This document shows, in pieces, positions 38,618 through 48,076 of a stretch of DNA of 64,000 nucleotides. The notes beneath the pieces were generated by a model. The model saw only the letters and a program-made list of their open reading frames with translations. It was not told where the DNA came from and ran no database searches. The translations under genes and the position numbers were made by a program. The stretch is from Taylorella asinigenitalis ATCC 700933 (lineage in GTDB: Bacteria; Pseudomonadota; Gammaproteobacteria; Burkholderiales; Burkholderiaceae_B): positions 310,001 to 374,000 of the forward strand of contig NZ_JHXN01000001.1 in assembly GCF_000687755.1 (NCBI RefSeq), given 5' to 3'. Each line of letters begins with the position of its first letter. Positions within the stretch are counted from its first letter, which is position 1.

Positions 38618-39486
38618 TCGATAATTCCCTTCCAAGAATTACGCAACTCTGATGTTCTCTCAAGCCAATCCATAATCTTCACTTTATCCCCAGAATCAAT
38701 AAGCTCTCGCATCATATTTAAATGAGTTTCAAAGTCACTAATTTGCTCCAAAAGCACATCACGATTACTAAGAAAAATATCGGTCCAAACTTGAGCCGAT
38801 CCGCCTGCAATGCGGGAAAAATCACGAAACCCCGTTCCGCCCAAATCGATATTGTCGCGAAAATGCACATTCTTAATTAAATATTCCATATATGAAGAGG
38901 CAATAAAATGAGGCAGATGGCTTAGGGCAGAAAATATTTTATCGTGCTGCTCGAAGCTAGTCATTAAATTTACTTTTGCCCCAAGCAAATCCCACAATTT
39001 TTTAACAAACTCAAGGCGTTCAGAGGGAGTCTCATTAAAAGGCGTAATCACTATATTGCGGTTTACAAATAAATTAGGATTCGCAGAATGAGGGCCATTC
39101 GTATGCCATCCAGCTATTGGATGACATGGCACAAAGCATGATTTTAGATGGGGAAAATTCTGATGCGTATAAGTGATAATTTCTGCCTTTGTACTTCCTA
39201 CATCTATGACCGTTGCATTTGGGTTCAAATTATATGCTAGCTGCTTAAAAACATTAATAATCGCCTTTGTCGGAGTGGCAATGATTACGAAATCGCACTT
39301 CTGAGCTATTTCATCTATAGTAGATTTTTCATCCACCCACCCTTCTTTGATGGCATAGTCAATATTCTCACTATTAGTGTCGTAAGCATACACACGAGAG
39401 ACTAAATCTTTCTTTGATAGACCCAAAAGAACTGAGGTACCAATCAGCCCGACACCAATTAATCCTAAGTTCTTAATCTTAGTCAT
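38614..39486 (-). CDS. tyrA: prephenate dehydrogenase
   Basis: NAD(P)-dependent oxidative decarboxylation of prephenate towards tyrosine. The Rossmann motif LIGVGLIGTSVLLGLSKK is at the N-terminus, followed by CDFVIIATPTKAI, VIDVGSTKAEI, VPCHPIAGWHTNGP (catalytic His region) and DLGGTGFRDFSRIAGGSAQVWTDIFLSNRD. Length 290 is normal. It is one base after pheA. Confidence 0.95.
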   Translation of the reverse strand: MTKIKNLGLIGVGLIGTSVLLGLSKKDLVSRVYAYDTNSENIDYAIKEGWVDEKSTIDEIAQKCDFVIIATPTKAIINVFKQLAYNLNPNATVIDVGSTKAEIITYTHQNFPHLKSCFVPCHPIAGWHTNGPHSANPNLFVNRNIVITPFNETPSERLEFVKKLWDLLGAKVNLMTSFEQHDKIFSALSHLPHFIASSYMEYLIKNVHFRDNIDLGGTGFRDFSRIAGGSAQVWTDIFLSNRDVLLEQISDFETHLNMMRELIDSGDKVKIMDWLERTSELRNSWKGIIE

Positions 39487-39487
39487 A

Positions 39488-40582
39488 TCATGAACTAGCC
39501 TTTGGATACGAGCCCAGCACTTTCACAAATGGTGCTTTGCTTTTTAGAAGATCTAATGCTTGAGAGACATTTGCCTCTTGTGCATGCCCTAAAAGATCGA
39601 CATAAAAATAATATTCCCATTCTCCATTTTTAAATGGGCGAGATTCTAATCTACTCATAGATACGCCGTATTGGGCAAACGGAAATAGCAGGTTATATAC
39701 GCTTCCTGCTTCATTAGAGGCCGCAAAAATTAAGCTTGTTTTATCATTATTACTTGGTTTGGGTGCAATATGCCCTATGCCTACAAACCTAGTTTTATTG
39801 CTTGTAGAATCTTGTATTCCTGTGGCAATGCATTTGAGTCCATAAATTTCCGCAGCACTCTCACTAGCAATTGCTAGTGCCGCAGAATCTGCCGATGCCT
39901 GCATGGCCGCTTCTGAATTGCTTTTTGCCGTAATTATCTCAATATTAGGCAAGTTCTGTATTAGCCATTTATGACATTGCCCGCGAGTCTGAGGATGAAC
40001 ATAAAGTTTTTTTGCATCACTCATTTGGCCATTTTTATGCAGTAAACAATGTTTTACTTCCACATTACATTCACTATGAATTTTTAATTTAGAAGTCAAA
40101 AACAAATCTTGTGTGCTATTTACCATTCCCTCGGTAGAATTTTCAACTGGTACGACTCCAACATCTGCCTCTTTTGATTCTACTGCTTTAAAAACTTCCT
40201 CAAATGTAGTGCATGGCTTTTTGTCGATATAGTGGCCATAAAGTTTGTAAGCCGCTTCTTCAGAAAATGAGCCGCTGGGGCCGAGATATGCAACGGTCAA
40301 TTTTTTTTCTAAACCACGACAAGCAGAAATTATCTCAGTCCATACACTTTGCACCGCTATAGAAGGAAAAACCTTAGCTTTCTCCGATAAAGACTTAAAA
40401 ATCTTAGCCTCACGTTCAGGTTTAAGTACATCCGTATCAGAGCCGTGAGTTTTCTTAATTTCCCCTACTTCTATAGCTAAACTAGCACGCCTATCAAGCA
40501 ACTCCAAAATAGCACAATCAACTTCGTCGATTTGCTGACGAAGCGGCTCTAAGCGGAGAGCTAGTTCATCTTGTTTATCCAT
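39488..40582 (-). CDS. pheA: bifunctional chorismate mutase/prephenate dehydratase
   Basis: The P-protein of phenylalanine synthesis. Residues 1-90 are an AroQ chorismate mutase (LRQQIDEVDCAILELLDRRASLAIEVGEIK). The prephenate dehydratase domain has VAYLGPSGSFSEEAAYKLYG, VPVENSTEGMVNSTQDLF and SNKTRFVGIGH, and the end is an ACT domain (SLIFAASNEAGSVYNLLFPFAQYGVSMSRLESRP). Length 364 is normal. It overlaps serC by 8 bases. hisC, which often follows in Burkholderiales, is absent. Confidence 0.96.
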   Translation of the reverse strand: MDKQDELALRLEPLRQQIDEVDCAILELLDRRASLAIEVGEIKKTHGSDTDVLKPEREAKIFKSLSEKAKVFPSIAVQSVWTEIISACRGLEKKLTVAYLGPSGSFSEEAAYKLYGHYIDKKPCTTFEEVFKAVESKEADVGVVPVENSTEGMVNSTQDLFLTSKLKIHSECNVEVKHCLLHKNGQMSDAKKLYVHPQTRGQCHKWLIQNLPNIEIITAKSNSEAAMQASADSAALAIASESAAEIYGLKCIATGIQDSTSNKTRFVGIGHIAPKPSNNDKTSLIFAASNEAGSVYNLLFPFAQYGVSMSRLESRPFKNGEWEYYFYVDLLGHAQEANVSQALDLLKSKAPFVKVLGSYPKASS

Positions 40583-41705
40583 GTTGAGCTACAAAGCTGT
40601 CCATAAATTCAGCCAGTTCGCGAACACCTTCAATAGGCATTGCGTTATAAATTGAAGCCCTAATTCCACCTACCGATTTATGCCCTTTCAATCCTAAAAG
40701 ACCATTCGCTTTAGTTTCTTTTAAAAATAAATTGTGAAGCTCTTCTGATGGCAATGTAAATGTCACATTCATATCAGATCTATATTTCGGCTGAATCTCG
40801 TTTTTATAAAACCCTTGAGATTTATCGATTAATTCATATAAGGATCGGGCCTTAGCTAGATTTTGCTCGTGAATAGGCATTAATCCACCTTTTGAACGCA
40901 ACCATTTAAGTACTAAACCGCAAATATATACGTTATAAGCTGGAGGGGTATTAAAGCCAGAATTACCTCCTTTTACGTTTTCGTAATTAAATACGGAAGG
41001 ACAAATATCTTTAGTAAACCCAATCAAATCATCTCTAACAATAACAACAGTTACACCCGCAGGGCCGAGATTTTTTTGAGCTCCTGCATATATCAAGCCT
41101 ACACCATCAAAATTTATAGGTCTAGATAGAATATGAGAGGACATATCAATAACCATAGGTACGTCAGGAGCCCCTAGATTGGCCATATTCGGCAAATCTT
41201 TCATCTCTAAACCACTTATAGTTTCATTAGAACAAAAATGAACATATGATGAGTCTGGATTAATTTTCCAGTCAGAAACTTCTGGCATCCACATTCCTGA
41301 TTTATACAAAACGCCGTCTATTTCTTTTTCCACTTGATTGCTTGCGGCTACCTGAACATCTGCAAATCTTTGTGATTCTTTATGAGATTTTATAGACCAA
41401 GTACCAGTGAGCACATAATCGGCCTTTTGGGCTTCACGACTAGCTATTAAATTAATAGGCACCAATGCATTTTGAGCAGTAGCTCCTCCATGCATAAATA
41501 AAATCGAATATCCATCGGGAACAGCAAACAAATCCCTAAAATCTGTCAATGCATCTGACAAAATTTGCTCGTATTCTGGAGATCTGTGGCTCATTTCCAT
41601 AACAGAGATACCACTAGAATTCCAATCGAGCATTTCAGATGCAGCTTGTTCTAATACTGGACGTGGAAGTTTTGCTGGACCAGCAGAAAAATTCCAAACA
41701 CTCAT
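40575..41705 (-). CDS. serC: phosphoserine aminotransferase
   Basis: PLP enzyme for serine and pyridoxine synthesis. The 376 residues begin VWNFSAGPAKLPRPVLEQA, with MEMSHRSPEYEQI, LFMHGGATAQNALVPINL, IYAGAQKNLGPAGVTVVIVRDD (catalytic lysine in AQKN) and GLKGHKSVGGIRASIYNAMPIEGV near the C-terminus. It overlaps the gyrA stop by one base. Confidence 0.97.
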   Translation of the reverse strand: MSVWNFSAGPAKLPRPVLEQAASEMLDWNSSGISVMEMSHRSPEYEQILSDALTDFRDLFAVPDGYSILFMHGGATAQNALVPINLIASREAQKADYVLTGTWSIKSHKESQRFADVQVAASNQVEKEIDGVLYKSGMWMPEVSDWKINPDSSYVHFCSNETISGLEMKDLPNMANLGAPDVPMVIDMSSHILSRPINFDGVGLIYAGAQKNLGPAGVTVVIVRDDLIGFTKDICPSVFNYENVKGGNSGFNTPPAYNVYICGLVLKWLRSKGGLMPIHEQNLAKARSLYELIDKSQGFYKNEIQPKYRSDMNVTFTLPSEELHNLFLKETKANGLLGLKGHKSVGGIRASIYNAMPIEGVRELAEFMDSFVAQHG

Positions 41706-44389
41706 TATTCATCTCCCTCAGAATTACTAGCTGGATTCTCACTATCTTGCGAATCAGCTTCCACTTCAGATGACTGTGGCAATGCTTCCTCATCCTCAGT
41801 CTCCTGTTGTCCTAAATCGCCTTCCGTAACAGTTTCTACAACTCTCTGAACTCCAGAAAGTTTCGTACCTTGATCCACTCTAATTAAAGTCACACCTTGA
41901 GTAGCCCTGCCCATTTCACGAATCTGCTCAACCTTAGTTCTAACCACTATACCATCAGTGGTAATCAGCATTATCTCATCTTCAGGTTGAACTAATACAG
42001 CAGCTACAACTTTACCGTTTCTATCACTGGTCTGAATCGCAATCATACCTTTAGTTCCACGACCATGACGCGTATAATCTGTAACAGCTGTCCTTTTACC
42101 ATATCCATTTTCAGTGGCAGTTAAGACACTTGCCTGTTCATCTTTCGAGACAATAAGTGAAATAATTTTTTGTCCCTCTTCCAATCTCATGCCAAGCACA
42201 CCTCGCGATGACCTGCCCGTAGCCCTAACAGACGATTCATCAAAACGCACAGCTTTGCCCGCATCAGAGAACAACATAATGTCACTTTTACCGTCTGTTA
42301 ATTCAGCCCCAACTAAGTAGTCATCATCATCCAAAGTGACAGCTATAACAGCCATCTTACGAGTGCTTGAATATTGAGATAGAGCGGTTTTCTTAACTAT
42401 GCCCTTAGCTGTAGCTAAGAAAATAAATTGATCATCTGAGAATTGTTTAATTGGCAATACTACCGTTATCCTTTCATTTTCCTGTAAATCAAAAAGATTA
42501 ACGATAGGTTTCCCCTTGGACGTACGCGTCCCTTGAGGTACCTCCCATACTTTAAGCCTATGTAAACGACCTAAACTTGAAAAACATAAAACATAATCGT
42601 GTGTATTAGCGATAAACAGCTGTTGGATATAATCATCATCTTTCATCTCGGTAGCTTTTTTGCCGCGACCACCCCGATTTTGTGCTTGATACTCAGATAA
42701 TGGTTGGCTCTTTATATAACCTTCCTTGGATAGAGTAACAACCATATCCATAGGAGTAATTAAATCTTCGGTTTCAAATTCAGCAGCTTGATATTCGATT
42801 TGAGAGCGACGAGTATCCTTTAGAGTGTACTCATTTTTGATGGCAATGAGTTCCTCTCCGATAATTGTAGTTATCCTCTCAGGCTTAGCTAGAATATCTA
42901 AAAGATCCGTAATAGCCTCCATCGCAGCCTCATAGCTAGAAATAATTTTCTCTTGCTCTAAGCCTGTAAGTCGACGCAAGTTCATATTAAGAATTTCACG
43001 TGTTTGCTCATAACTTAAATAATACAATCCGTCTTCTCGCAAACCATATTCTTCAGGCAACCCCTCAGGTCTATAGGCTTTAAAGCCACCCAATGTTTGA
43101 TCTTCATCCACTCTAGATAGCAAGCTTTTGACTAAAGACGAATCCCACCCTTTACTCATTAAGCGCTCAAGGGCCTCGTCTGGAGAAGCAGATGATTTAA
43201 TTGTTTGGATAAATTCATCTATATTAGCCAGTGCAACAGCTAAGCCTTCTAACTTATGTCCCTCTTCTCTAGCCTTTCTTAATTCATAAACAGTTCTTCG
43301 GGTAATAACTTCACGACGATGCTGCAAGAAATAGACTACAAGTTCTTTAAGATTTAGAAGTTTAGGTTGGCCATTAACCAAAGCTACCAAGTTCATACCA
43401 AAAGTATCTTGTAGCTGAGTTAACTTAAACAGGTTATTGAGGATAACATCAGCCACCTCTCCACGTTTAAGCTCAATAACTAGTCTCATTCCATCTTTAT
43501 CTGACTCATCTCTAATATCGGAGATGCCTTCAATTTTCTTTCCATTAACTAGTTCGGCTATTTTCTCTTGGAGAGTTTTTTTGTTTACTTGATAAGGAAT
43601 TTCATCTACAACAATAGCTTGTCTATTGCCTTTTTCAAAATCCTCTATATGAGTTTTGGCTCTCATGACTACACGACCACGTCCTGTACGATAGCCTTCA
43701 CGAACACCACTATACCCATAAATAATTCCGCCCGTAGGAAAATCAGGGGCTGGAATATATTCAATTAATTCGTCAATTGAGCAATCAGGATTTTTAAGAC
43801 AATATAGACATCCATCAATTACTTCAGATAGATTATGTGGAGGAATGTTAGTAGCCATCCCGACTGCAATCCCAGAACTGCCATTAATAAGTAGGTTTGG
43901 TATCCTAGTTGGCAATATTTTCGGTTCGAACTCACTACCATCATAGTTTGGCCCAAAATCTACAGTTTCTTTTTCCAGATCTGATAGCATCTCATGAGCA
44001 ATCTTCTCGAGGCGAATTTCCGTATAACGCATGGCAGCCGCACCATCACCGTCAATTGACCCAAAATTACCCTGTCCATCAACAAGCATATATCTCATTG
44101 AGAAATCTTGAGCCATTCTAACTATAGTGTCATAGACAGCAGAATCACCGTGAGGATGGTATTTACCAATCACATCACCCACAATACGGGCTGATTTTTT
44201 ATAGGGCTTATTCCAACTATTAGATAGTTCGTGCATAGCATAAAGAACACGACGGTGAACAGGTTTTAAACCGTCCCTAACATCAGGCAATGCTCTGCCT
44301 ACTATTACACTCATTGAATAACTTAGGTAACTACGACGCATCTCCTCTTCAAGAGATACAGGGAGGGTTTCCTTTGCGAAAGAATCCAT
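41705..44389 (-). CDS. gyrA: DNA gyrase subunit A
   Basis: Introduces negative supercoils with GyrB. The 894 residues include the catalytic tyrosine in [13 protein letters not shown], and the quinolone-determining region [10 protein letters not shown] retains Ser83 and Asp87 (E. coli numbering coincides), the susceptible-type residues. The C-terminal wrapping domain has the GyrA box [13 protein letters not shown] and six-blade repeats, and the tail is acidic. It is the first gene of the serC-pheA-tyrA-cmk run. Confidence 0.98.
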   Translation of the reverse strand: MDSFAKETLPVSLEEEMRRSYLSYSMSVIVGRALPDVRDGLKPVHRRVLYAMHELSNSWNKPYKKSARIVGDVIGKYHPHGDSAVYDTIVRMAQDFSMRYMLVDGQGNFGSIDGDGAAAMRYTEIRLEKIAHEMLSDLEKETVDFGPNYDGSEFEPKILPTRIPNLLINGSSGIAVGMATNIPPHNLSEVIDGCLYCLKNPDCSIDELIEYIPAPDFPTGGIIYGYSGVREGYRTGRGRVVMRAKTHIEDFEKGNRQAIVVDEIPYQVNKKTLQEKIAELVNGKKIEGISDIRDESDKDGMRLVIELKRGEVADVILNNLFKLTQLQDTFGMNLVALVNGQPKLLNLKELVVYFLQHRREVITRRTVYELRKAREEGHKLEGLAVALANIDEFIQTIKSSASPDEALERLMSKGWDSSLVKSLLSRVDEDQTLGGFKAYRPEGLPEEYGLREDGLYYLSYEQTREILNMNLRRLTGLEQEKIISSYEAAMEAITDLLDILAKPERITTIIGEELIAIKNEYTLKDTRRSQIEYQAAEFETEDLITPMDMVVTLSKEGYIKSQPLSEYQAQNRGGRGKKATEMKDDDYIQQLFIANTHDYVLCFSSLGRLHRLKVWEVPQGTRTSKGKPIVNLFDLQENERITVVLPIKQFSDDQFIFLATAKGIVKKTALSQYSSTRKMAVIAVTLDDDDYLVGAELTDGKSDIMLFSDAGKAVRFDESSVRATGRSSRGVLGMRLEEGQKIISLIVSKDEQASVLTATENGYGKRTAVTDYTRHGRGTKGMIAIQTSDRNGKVVAAVLVQPEDEIMLITTDGIVVRTKVEQIREMGRATQGVTLIRVDQGTKLSGVQRVVETVTEGDLGQQETEDEEALPQSSEVEADSQDSENPASNSEGDE

Positions 44390-44399
44390 TTATTTCACT

Positions 44400-44813
44400 T
44401 TTTTATTTATTTTGCTTAACTTGGAATTTTAGCATTTGAGGGGTGTTTCAATACAGTTTCGTTTCAAGTTACAAATAAACTTAAGAAATTGCTTTAACTT
44501 GTGTTTCTAAACGTAAATTTTTAAGCGGAATTCACTTGTTTTGATCGATAATTCAGTCACATAAATGTATGAAATATGCAACTATTGTTCAAAAAAAACG
44601 ACACTTTTTTGCAATGTATCCTTATTTTGACCTACAAAAATAACAATATTTGCCTAAATAACGTAATATTAACTACGGAAATAAGGGAAAAACCGTCAAA
44701 AGGTTTTGAATATGACCGTAATGATTGGTATACTATCCCTGAATTTTAATTATGTGGCGTCACGCGCTGCGAATCTTTTTTTAGCACATTTAGCTCTTCG
44801 AGGAGAAATATAA
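44400..44813. other. intergenic region between divergent gyrA and ompA
   Basis: This 414-base AT-rich stretch contains no credible gene. It carries the ompA promoter (44706-44734) and presumably the gyrA promoter, which I could not single out. The 70-80-base ompA leader contains a G+C-rich patch (about 44755-44772, GTGGCGTCACGCGCTGCG) that may fold; its function is unknown. Confidence 0.6.
44706..44734 (+). promoter_or_regulatory. sigma-70 promoter of ompA
   Basis: TTGAAT (44706-44711) and TATACT (44729-44734) are 17 bases apart. A start near 44741 gives a leader of about 73 bases ending in a strong AGGAG site before the ATG. This is among the best promoter matches in the window, fitting a highly expressed porin-like gene. 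Confidence 0.7.
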
Positions 44814-45383
44814 ATGACCTCTAAATTCGCTCTAGCAATTGCTTTTGCTTTCTCAGCTGGCGTTGCATCAGCTCAAACAGTAGATAACTGGGTTAGTGAC
44901 TTCGGTGACCCTGTAGTAAATGACTTCGGTGATTGCTGGCAGAATGACTTCTGGACTCCTGCAACTGCACTTCCTGAGTGTGGTGGCACAGTAGCAGTAG
45001 CTGCTGACGGTACTCCACTTCCTATTACAGCAAACAAAGTTACTTTCAATGCAGATACTTTCTTTGATTTCGACAAATCAAATCTTAAACCTGAAGGTCG
45101 TGCTGTTCTAGATCAAATCGCTGAACAAGTAACTCATTTAACTCTTGAATCATTGATTACTGTTGGTCACACTGACTCTATCGGTACTCAAGCATATAAC
45201 CAAAAACTTTCTGAACGCCGTGCAGCTACAGTTAAAAACTACCTTGTAAACAAAGGTATCCCAGCTGAACAAATCATCGCTTCTGGTCGCGGTGAACTTC
45301 AACCTGTAGCAGATAACCGCACTCGTGAAGGTCGTGCTCAAAACCGTCGCGTAGATATCGAGATGGTTGGTACACCTAAATAA
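44814..45383 (+). CDS. ompA: OmpA-family outer membrane protein
   Basis: The 189 residues comprise a signal peptide (ending GVASAQ), a short Trp/Asp-rich segment (VDNWVSDFGDPVVNDFGDCWQNDFW) instead of an eight-strand barrel, and a C-terminal OmpA domain: FNADTFFDFDKSNLKPEGRAVLDQIAEQV, TVGHTDSIGTQAYNQKLSERRA and ASGRGELQPVADNRTREGRAQNRRVDIEMVG, which binds peptidoglycan. It closely resembles Bordetella OmpA, a main reason for the Alcaligenaceae assignment. Codon choice is restricted, as in highly expressed genes. Confidence 0.95.
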   Translation: MTSKFALAIAFAFSAGVASAQTVDNWVSDFGDPVVNDFGDCWQNDFWTPATALPECGGTVAVAADGTPLPITANKVTFNADTFFDFDKSNLKPEGRAVLDQIAEQVTHLTLESLITVGHTDSIGTQAYNQKLSERRAATVKNYLVNKGIPAEQIIASGRGELQPVADNRTREGRAQNRRVDIEMVGTPK

Positions 45384-45414
45384 TTTCTAAACTAGATATT
45401 ATTTAAAAATGAAT

Positions 45415-45447
45415 ATGGCTCCAGTTAGGGGCCATTTTCATTTCTTT
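45415..45447 (+). terminator. terminator after ompA
   Basis: An 8-bp stem, ATGGCTCC (45415-45422) with GGGGCCAT (45428-45435), loop AGTTA, is followed by TTTCATTTCTTT. It ends ompA before ubiG and shows that the longer ubiG reading starting at 45409 runs through a terminator. Confidence 0.8.
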
Positions 45448-45453
45448 AAAACT

Positions 45454-46164
45454 ATGACAAATGTAAGCGACACAGAGATTGAAAAATTCTCAGCCATTGC
45501 CTCAAAATGGTGGGATAAATCTAGTGAATTTAAAACACTTCATGATATTAACCCAATTAGATTGAATTGGGTTTTATCCAATATTGATAAACCTCCAAAA
45601 GATATTAAGTTAATAGATATTGGGTGCGGAGGTGGTATCCTAACTGAAAGCCTAGTTAGCTCAGGCATTACAGATGTAACTGGTATAGATTTAGCAAAAG
45701 AATCTATAACCGTAGCTAAACTTCATAGCCTTGAGAGTGGTCTTAAAATAAATTATTTAGTGGAATCTGCTGAAGATCATGCAATATCTCATAAACAAAC
45801 TTATGATGTTGTTACGTGCATGGAACTTCTTGAACATGTACCAAATCCTCAAAGTTTAATTGAAGCAATTTCTACCCTACTAAAACCTGATGGCATTGCA
45901 TTTTTTTCCACTATTAACAGAAACTTTAAATCATACGCTTTAGCCATTGTTGCTGCTGAATATATTCTTGGTATGGTTCCTAAAGGCACCCATAATCATA
46001 GTATGTTTCTAAAACCTAGTGAAATTATGCGTTTTGCTAGAATGTACAATCTTGATTTATTGAACTCCACTGGTTTTGAATATAAACCACTTACGGGTAA
46101 TTATGAATTGAGTGGATCGCTTGACATAAATTATATGTTGGCAGTTAAAAAGCATGGAATTTAA
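45454..46164 (+). CDS. ubiG: ubiquinone biosynthesis O-methyltransferase
   Basis: SAM-dependent enzyme doing both O-methylations of ubiquinone synthesis. I chose the ATG at 45454 (MTNVSDTEIEKFSAIASKWWD), which gives the typical N-terminus; the upstream ATG at 45409 lies in the ompA terminator. Motifs: LIDIGCGGGILTESLV (SAM motif I), VTCMELLEHVPNP and FFSTINRNFKSY. Length 236 is normal. It overlaps gph by 11 bases, the standard ubiG-gph pair. Confidence 0.95.
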   Translation: MTNVSDTEIEKFSAIASKWWDKSSEFKTLHDINPIRLNWVLSNIDKPPKDIKLIDIGCGGGILTESLVSSGITDVTGIDLAKESITVAKLHSLESGLKINYLVESAEDHAISHKQTYDVVTCMELLEHVPNPQSLIEAISTLLKPDGIAFFSTINRNFKSYALAIVAAEYILGMVPKGTHNHSMFLKPSEIMRFARMYNLDLLNSTGFEYKPLTGNYELSGSLDINYMLAVKKHGI

Positions 46165-46828
46165 GGTCTCTAGAGCGGTTTTTTTTGATTTTGACGGTAC
46201 TCTTGTTGATTCTGCTAAAGATTTGGTGGAATGTGCAAATCTGCAAAGATTAAAACGAAATAAAGAGCCTCTCCCCTTTGAATATCTAAAAAACTTCGTT
46301 TCTCGTGGTACTCCAGCTATGTTAAAAGAAGCTATAGGTCTTTTAAAGGAGGACCCAGACTACGATTTAATCAGAGAAGAATATCTTACAGATTATAGGG
46401 AAAGATTGACTCAAAATATTCGTTTCTTTGATGGGATACCTGAAATGTTGGAAGACTTAGATAATAAGAAGATTCCTTGGGGCATTGTCACAAATAAACC
46501 ATCTAATCTAACCATTCCATTGCTAAATTTTCTTAATTTAACTCATCGGGTTATTTCATCTACTTATGGAGATTCAGCTCCTAAAAGTAAGCCTCACCCA
46601 GATACTATATTCTTAGCATGTGATCAAGCTAGTGTAAATCCTAGCAATTGCATATATGTTGGAGATGATCAAAGAGATATTGAAGCTGGTAAGGCTGCGG
46701 GCATGAAAACAATAATCCTGACATATGGATATTGTCCTGAACCTGAAATGATTCCCGAATGGGGAGCAGATTTCATAGCCCATACACCAGCTGAAATTAC
46801 TGTTGGAATAGATAAATTATTTAAATAA
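46154..46828 (+). CDS. gph: phosphoglycolate phosphatase
   Basis: HAD-family phosphatase removing 2-phosphoglycolate. Motifs: VFFDFDGTLVDSA (nucleophile Asp), WGIVTNKPSNL (motif II Thr), KSKPHPDTI (Lys of motif III) and CIYVGDDQRDIEAGKAAGM (motif IV acidic pair). Length 224 is typical. It is convergent with the tmRNA gene, ending only three bases from its terminator hairpin. Confidence 0.93.
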   Translation: MEFKVSRAVFFDFDGTLVDSAKDLVECANLQRLKRNKEPLPFEYLKNFVSRGTPAMLKEAIGLLKEDPDYDLIREEYLTDYRERLTQNIRFFDGIPEMLEDLDNKKIPWGIVTNKPSNLTIPLLNFLNLTHRVISSTYGDSAPKSKPHPDTIFLACDQASVNPSNCIYVGDDQRDIEAGKAAGMKTIILTYGYCPEPEMIPEWGADFIAHTPAEITVGIDKLFK

Positions 46829-46850
46829 AAAAGGCAGCCGAAGCTGCCTT
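46824..46850 (-). terminator. terminator of the tmRNA gene
   Basis: AAGGCAGC (46831-46838) and GCTGCCTT (46843-46850) form a stem with tetraloop, and on the minus strand a T-rich run follows (46824-46830). On the plus strand no T-tract follows, so it belongs to the tmRNA gene. Confidence 0.85.
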
Positions 46851-47107
46851 GATTCGTTCTGTTGCCAAGTGAATCACACTCCTGGAGCTTGTTTAATTAA
46901 GCTGCCAATGCAAATTTATCATCGTTAGCATTTATAGATGTGCTTGATTTACGGTCATCGCCTACCGACTGCCAATATTCCTAGTTATCCCTGTCGAAGC
47001 CAATACGTCCCCTCCAATAAAACACTCTGATAAATGCCTTAGTGGTGGAGACGGCGGGAGTCGAACCCGCGTCCAAAAATAATTCAGTCTATCAGATATA
47101 CAGCTTA
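46851..47107 (-). ncRNA. ssrA: circularly permuted two-piece tmRNA
   Basis: Transcribed on the minus strand in permuted order. First comes the acceptor piece ending at 47043: T arm GCGGG-TTCGACT-CCCGC, acceptor strand CGTCTCC, discriminator A and CCA (47043-47045). Then comes an intervening segment of about 30 bases (47013-47042). Then comes the coding piece, starting at 47012 with GGGGACG, which pairs with CGTCTCC in the acceptor stem, followed by GGCTTCGACAGGG, the conserved tmRNA 5' region. The tag frame at 46929-46900 encodes ANDDKFALAA and ends in TAA. Mature tmRNA would be two RNA molecules after removal of the intervening loop. tmRNA with SmpB rescues stalled ribosomes and tags peptides for degradation. 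Outer ends are approximate. Confidence 0.92.
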
Positions 47108-47113
47108 AAGTTA

Positions 47114-47142
47114 ATTTTAACAAAATCAATGACTAATGTCAC
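47114..47142 (-). promoter_or_regulatory. promoter of the permuted tmRNA gene
   Basis: GTGACA (47137-47142) and TAAAAT (47114-47119) are 17 bases apart on the minus strand, giving a start near 47107. This is consistent with the acceptor piece being transcribed first. The -35 overlaps the stop codon of the rmlD-like gene. Confidence 0.65.
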
Positions 47143-48074
47143 CTATCCCTAAGGACAGATAGTAGTTCATCAGAACAATCACGAAAAACCTCATCCCATT
47201 CGGGAATAGTAGTTCTTAAAAGTTTCGCCATCTTAGAGTTATCTAATACGGAAAACTCTGGGCGATTAGCACCCTTATGATCTTTCCTAGTTTTAGTTGG
47301 AGAAATTAATGGAGCTCTAGGGCTCAAATTACTCCATTTAACACCTTCAGAACGAATCATTAAGGCAAATTCATACCAACTACTGTATCCAGATGGAACT
47401 ACATGAAAAACCCCTAATGCTTTCTTACTGATAATCTTAAACATGTATTCAAGCAAAAATTCACTAGAGGTGGGTACAGTAAATTGATCTCTTACTACAT
47501 TAAATCTATATGGGCCTTGCTTTTTAGGGTTAGTTAATTTAGAAAAAATTTTCTTAACAAAGTTCACCCTAAAGGGACTATATAAAGCACTAGTCCTAAA
47601 GATATAAAAATCAGGGGTTTCCTTCATTATATAGAGTTCACCAGTTAATTTATCAAGACCATACTGATTAATTGGGCAAGGTAGTGTAGTCTCAGGATAG
47701 GGTTCCTTAGAGGTTCCATCATAGACATAGTCAGTAGAGAAATGAACAATTGCCGCCTTGTTGTAGAAGCACCATTGAGCTAAAGTCCTAGGTAGCACAG
47801 CATTAATAACATAGGAGACTTCTTTATTATTTTCGGCCTCATCTACTGAAGTATAAGCAATTGTATTAATTACTAAATCAGGTTTGTAAGCATCTAGAAA
47901 TCGCTTAAGAGCTCGAAAATTTTCGTGTGCATCTAAGGATGAGCTAGGAAAAAATTCATATCTTGTGCAAATACTATATATATGTCTGGAATATTTAAAT
48001 GTAAGCCCCAACTGTCCAGAGTCGCCAACTATTACGGCGAATTTGTAAGGAGGGGCTTTAAGAGCCGCTGCCAT
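47139..48074 (-). CDS. dTDP-4-dehydrorhamnose reductase-like protein (RmlD family)
   Basis: A 311-residue extended SDR protein. The N-terminal nucleotide motif is FAVIVGDSGQLGL, a slightly unusual form of GxxGQLG. YKPDLVINTIAYTSVDEAE, VHFSTDYVYDGTSKEPYPE and INQYGLDKLTGE (catalytic YxxxK) are as in RmlD, and SGYSSWYEFALMI is also conserved. RmlD makes dTDP-L-rhamnose for O-antigen or related glycans, but no rmlA/B/C genes are nearby, so the substrate here is uncertain. It lies between tmRNA and prc, starting 2 bases after prc. Confidence 0.75.
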   Translation of the reverse strand: MAAALKAPPYKFAVIVGDSGQLGLTFKYSRHIYSICTRYEFFPSSSLDAHENFRALKRFLDAYKPDLVINTIAYTSVDEAENNKEVSYVINAVLPRTLAQWCFYNKAAIVHFSTDYVYDGTSKEPYPETTLPCPINQYGLDKLTGELYIMKETPDFYIFRTSALYSPFRVNFVKKIFSKLTNPKKQGPYRFNVVRDQFTVPTSSEFLLEYMFKIISKKALGVFHVVPSGYSSWYEFALMIRSEGVKWSNLSPRAPLISPTKTRKDHKGANRPEFSVLDNSKMAKLLRTTIPEWDEVFRDCSDELLSVLRDR

Positions 48075-48076
48075 AT

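Noticed and set aside
42114-42320. Small open frames opposite gyrA and other long genes
   Set aside because: They lack ribosome binding sites and recognisable domains, and lie wholly antisense to strongly conserved coding sequence.
45409-45453. Longer N-terminus for ubiG
   Set aside because: The extension passes through the ompA terminator hairpin and is not conserved; the ATG at 45454 gives the normal protein.
47043-47075. Possible isolated tRNA 3' half or tRNA fragment
   Set aside because: The T arm and CCA belong to the acceptor piece of the permuted tmRNA; its partner strand and the tag frame lie just downstream.
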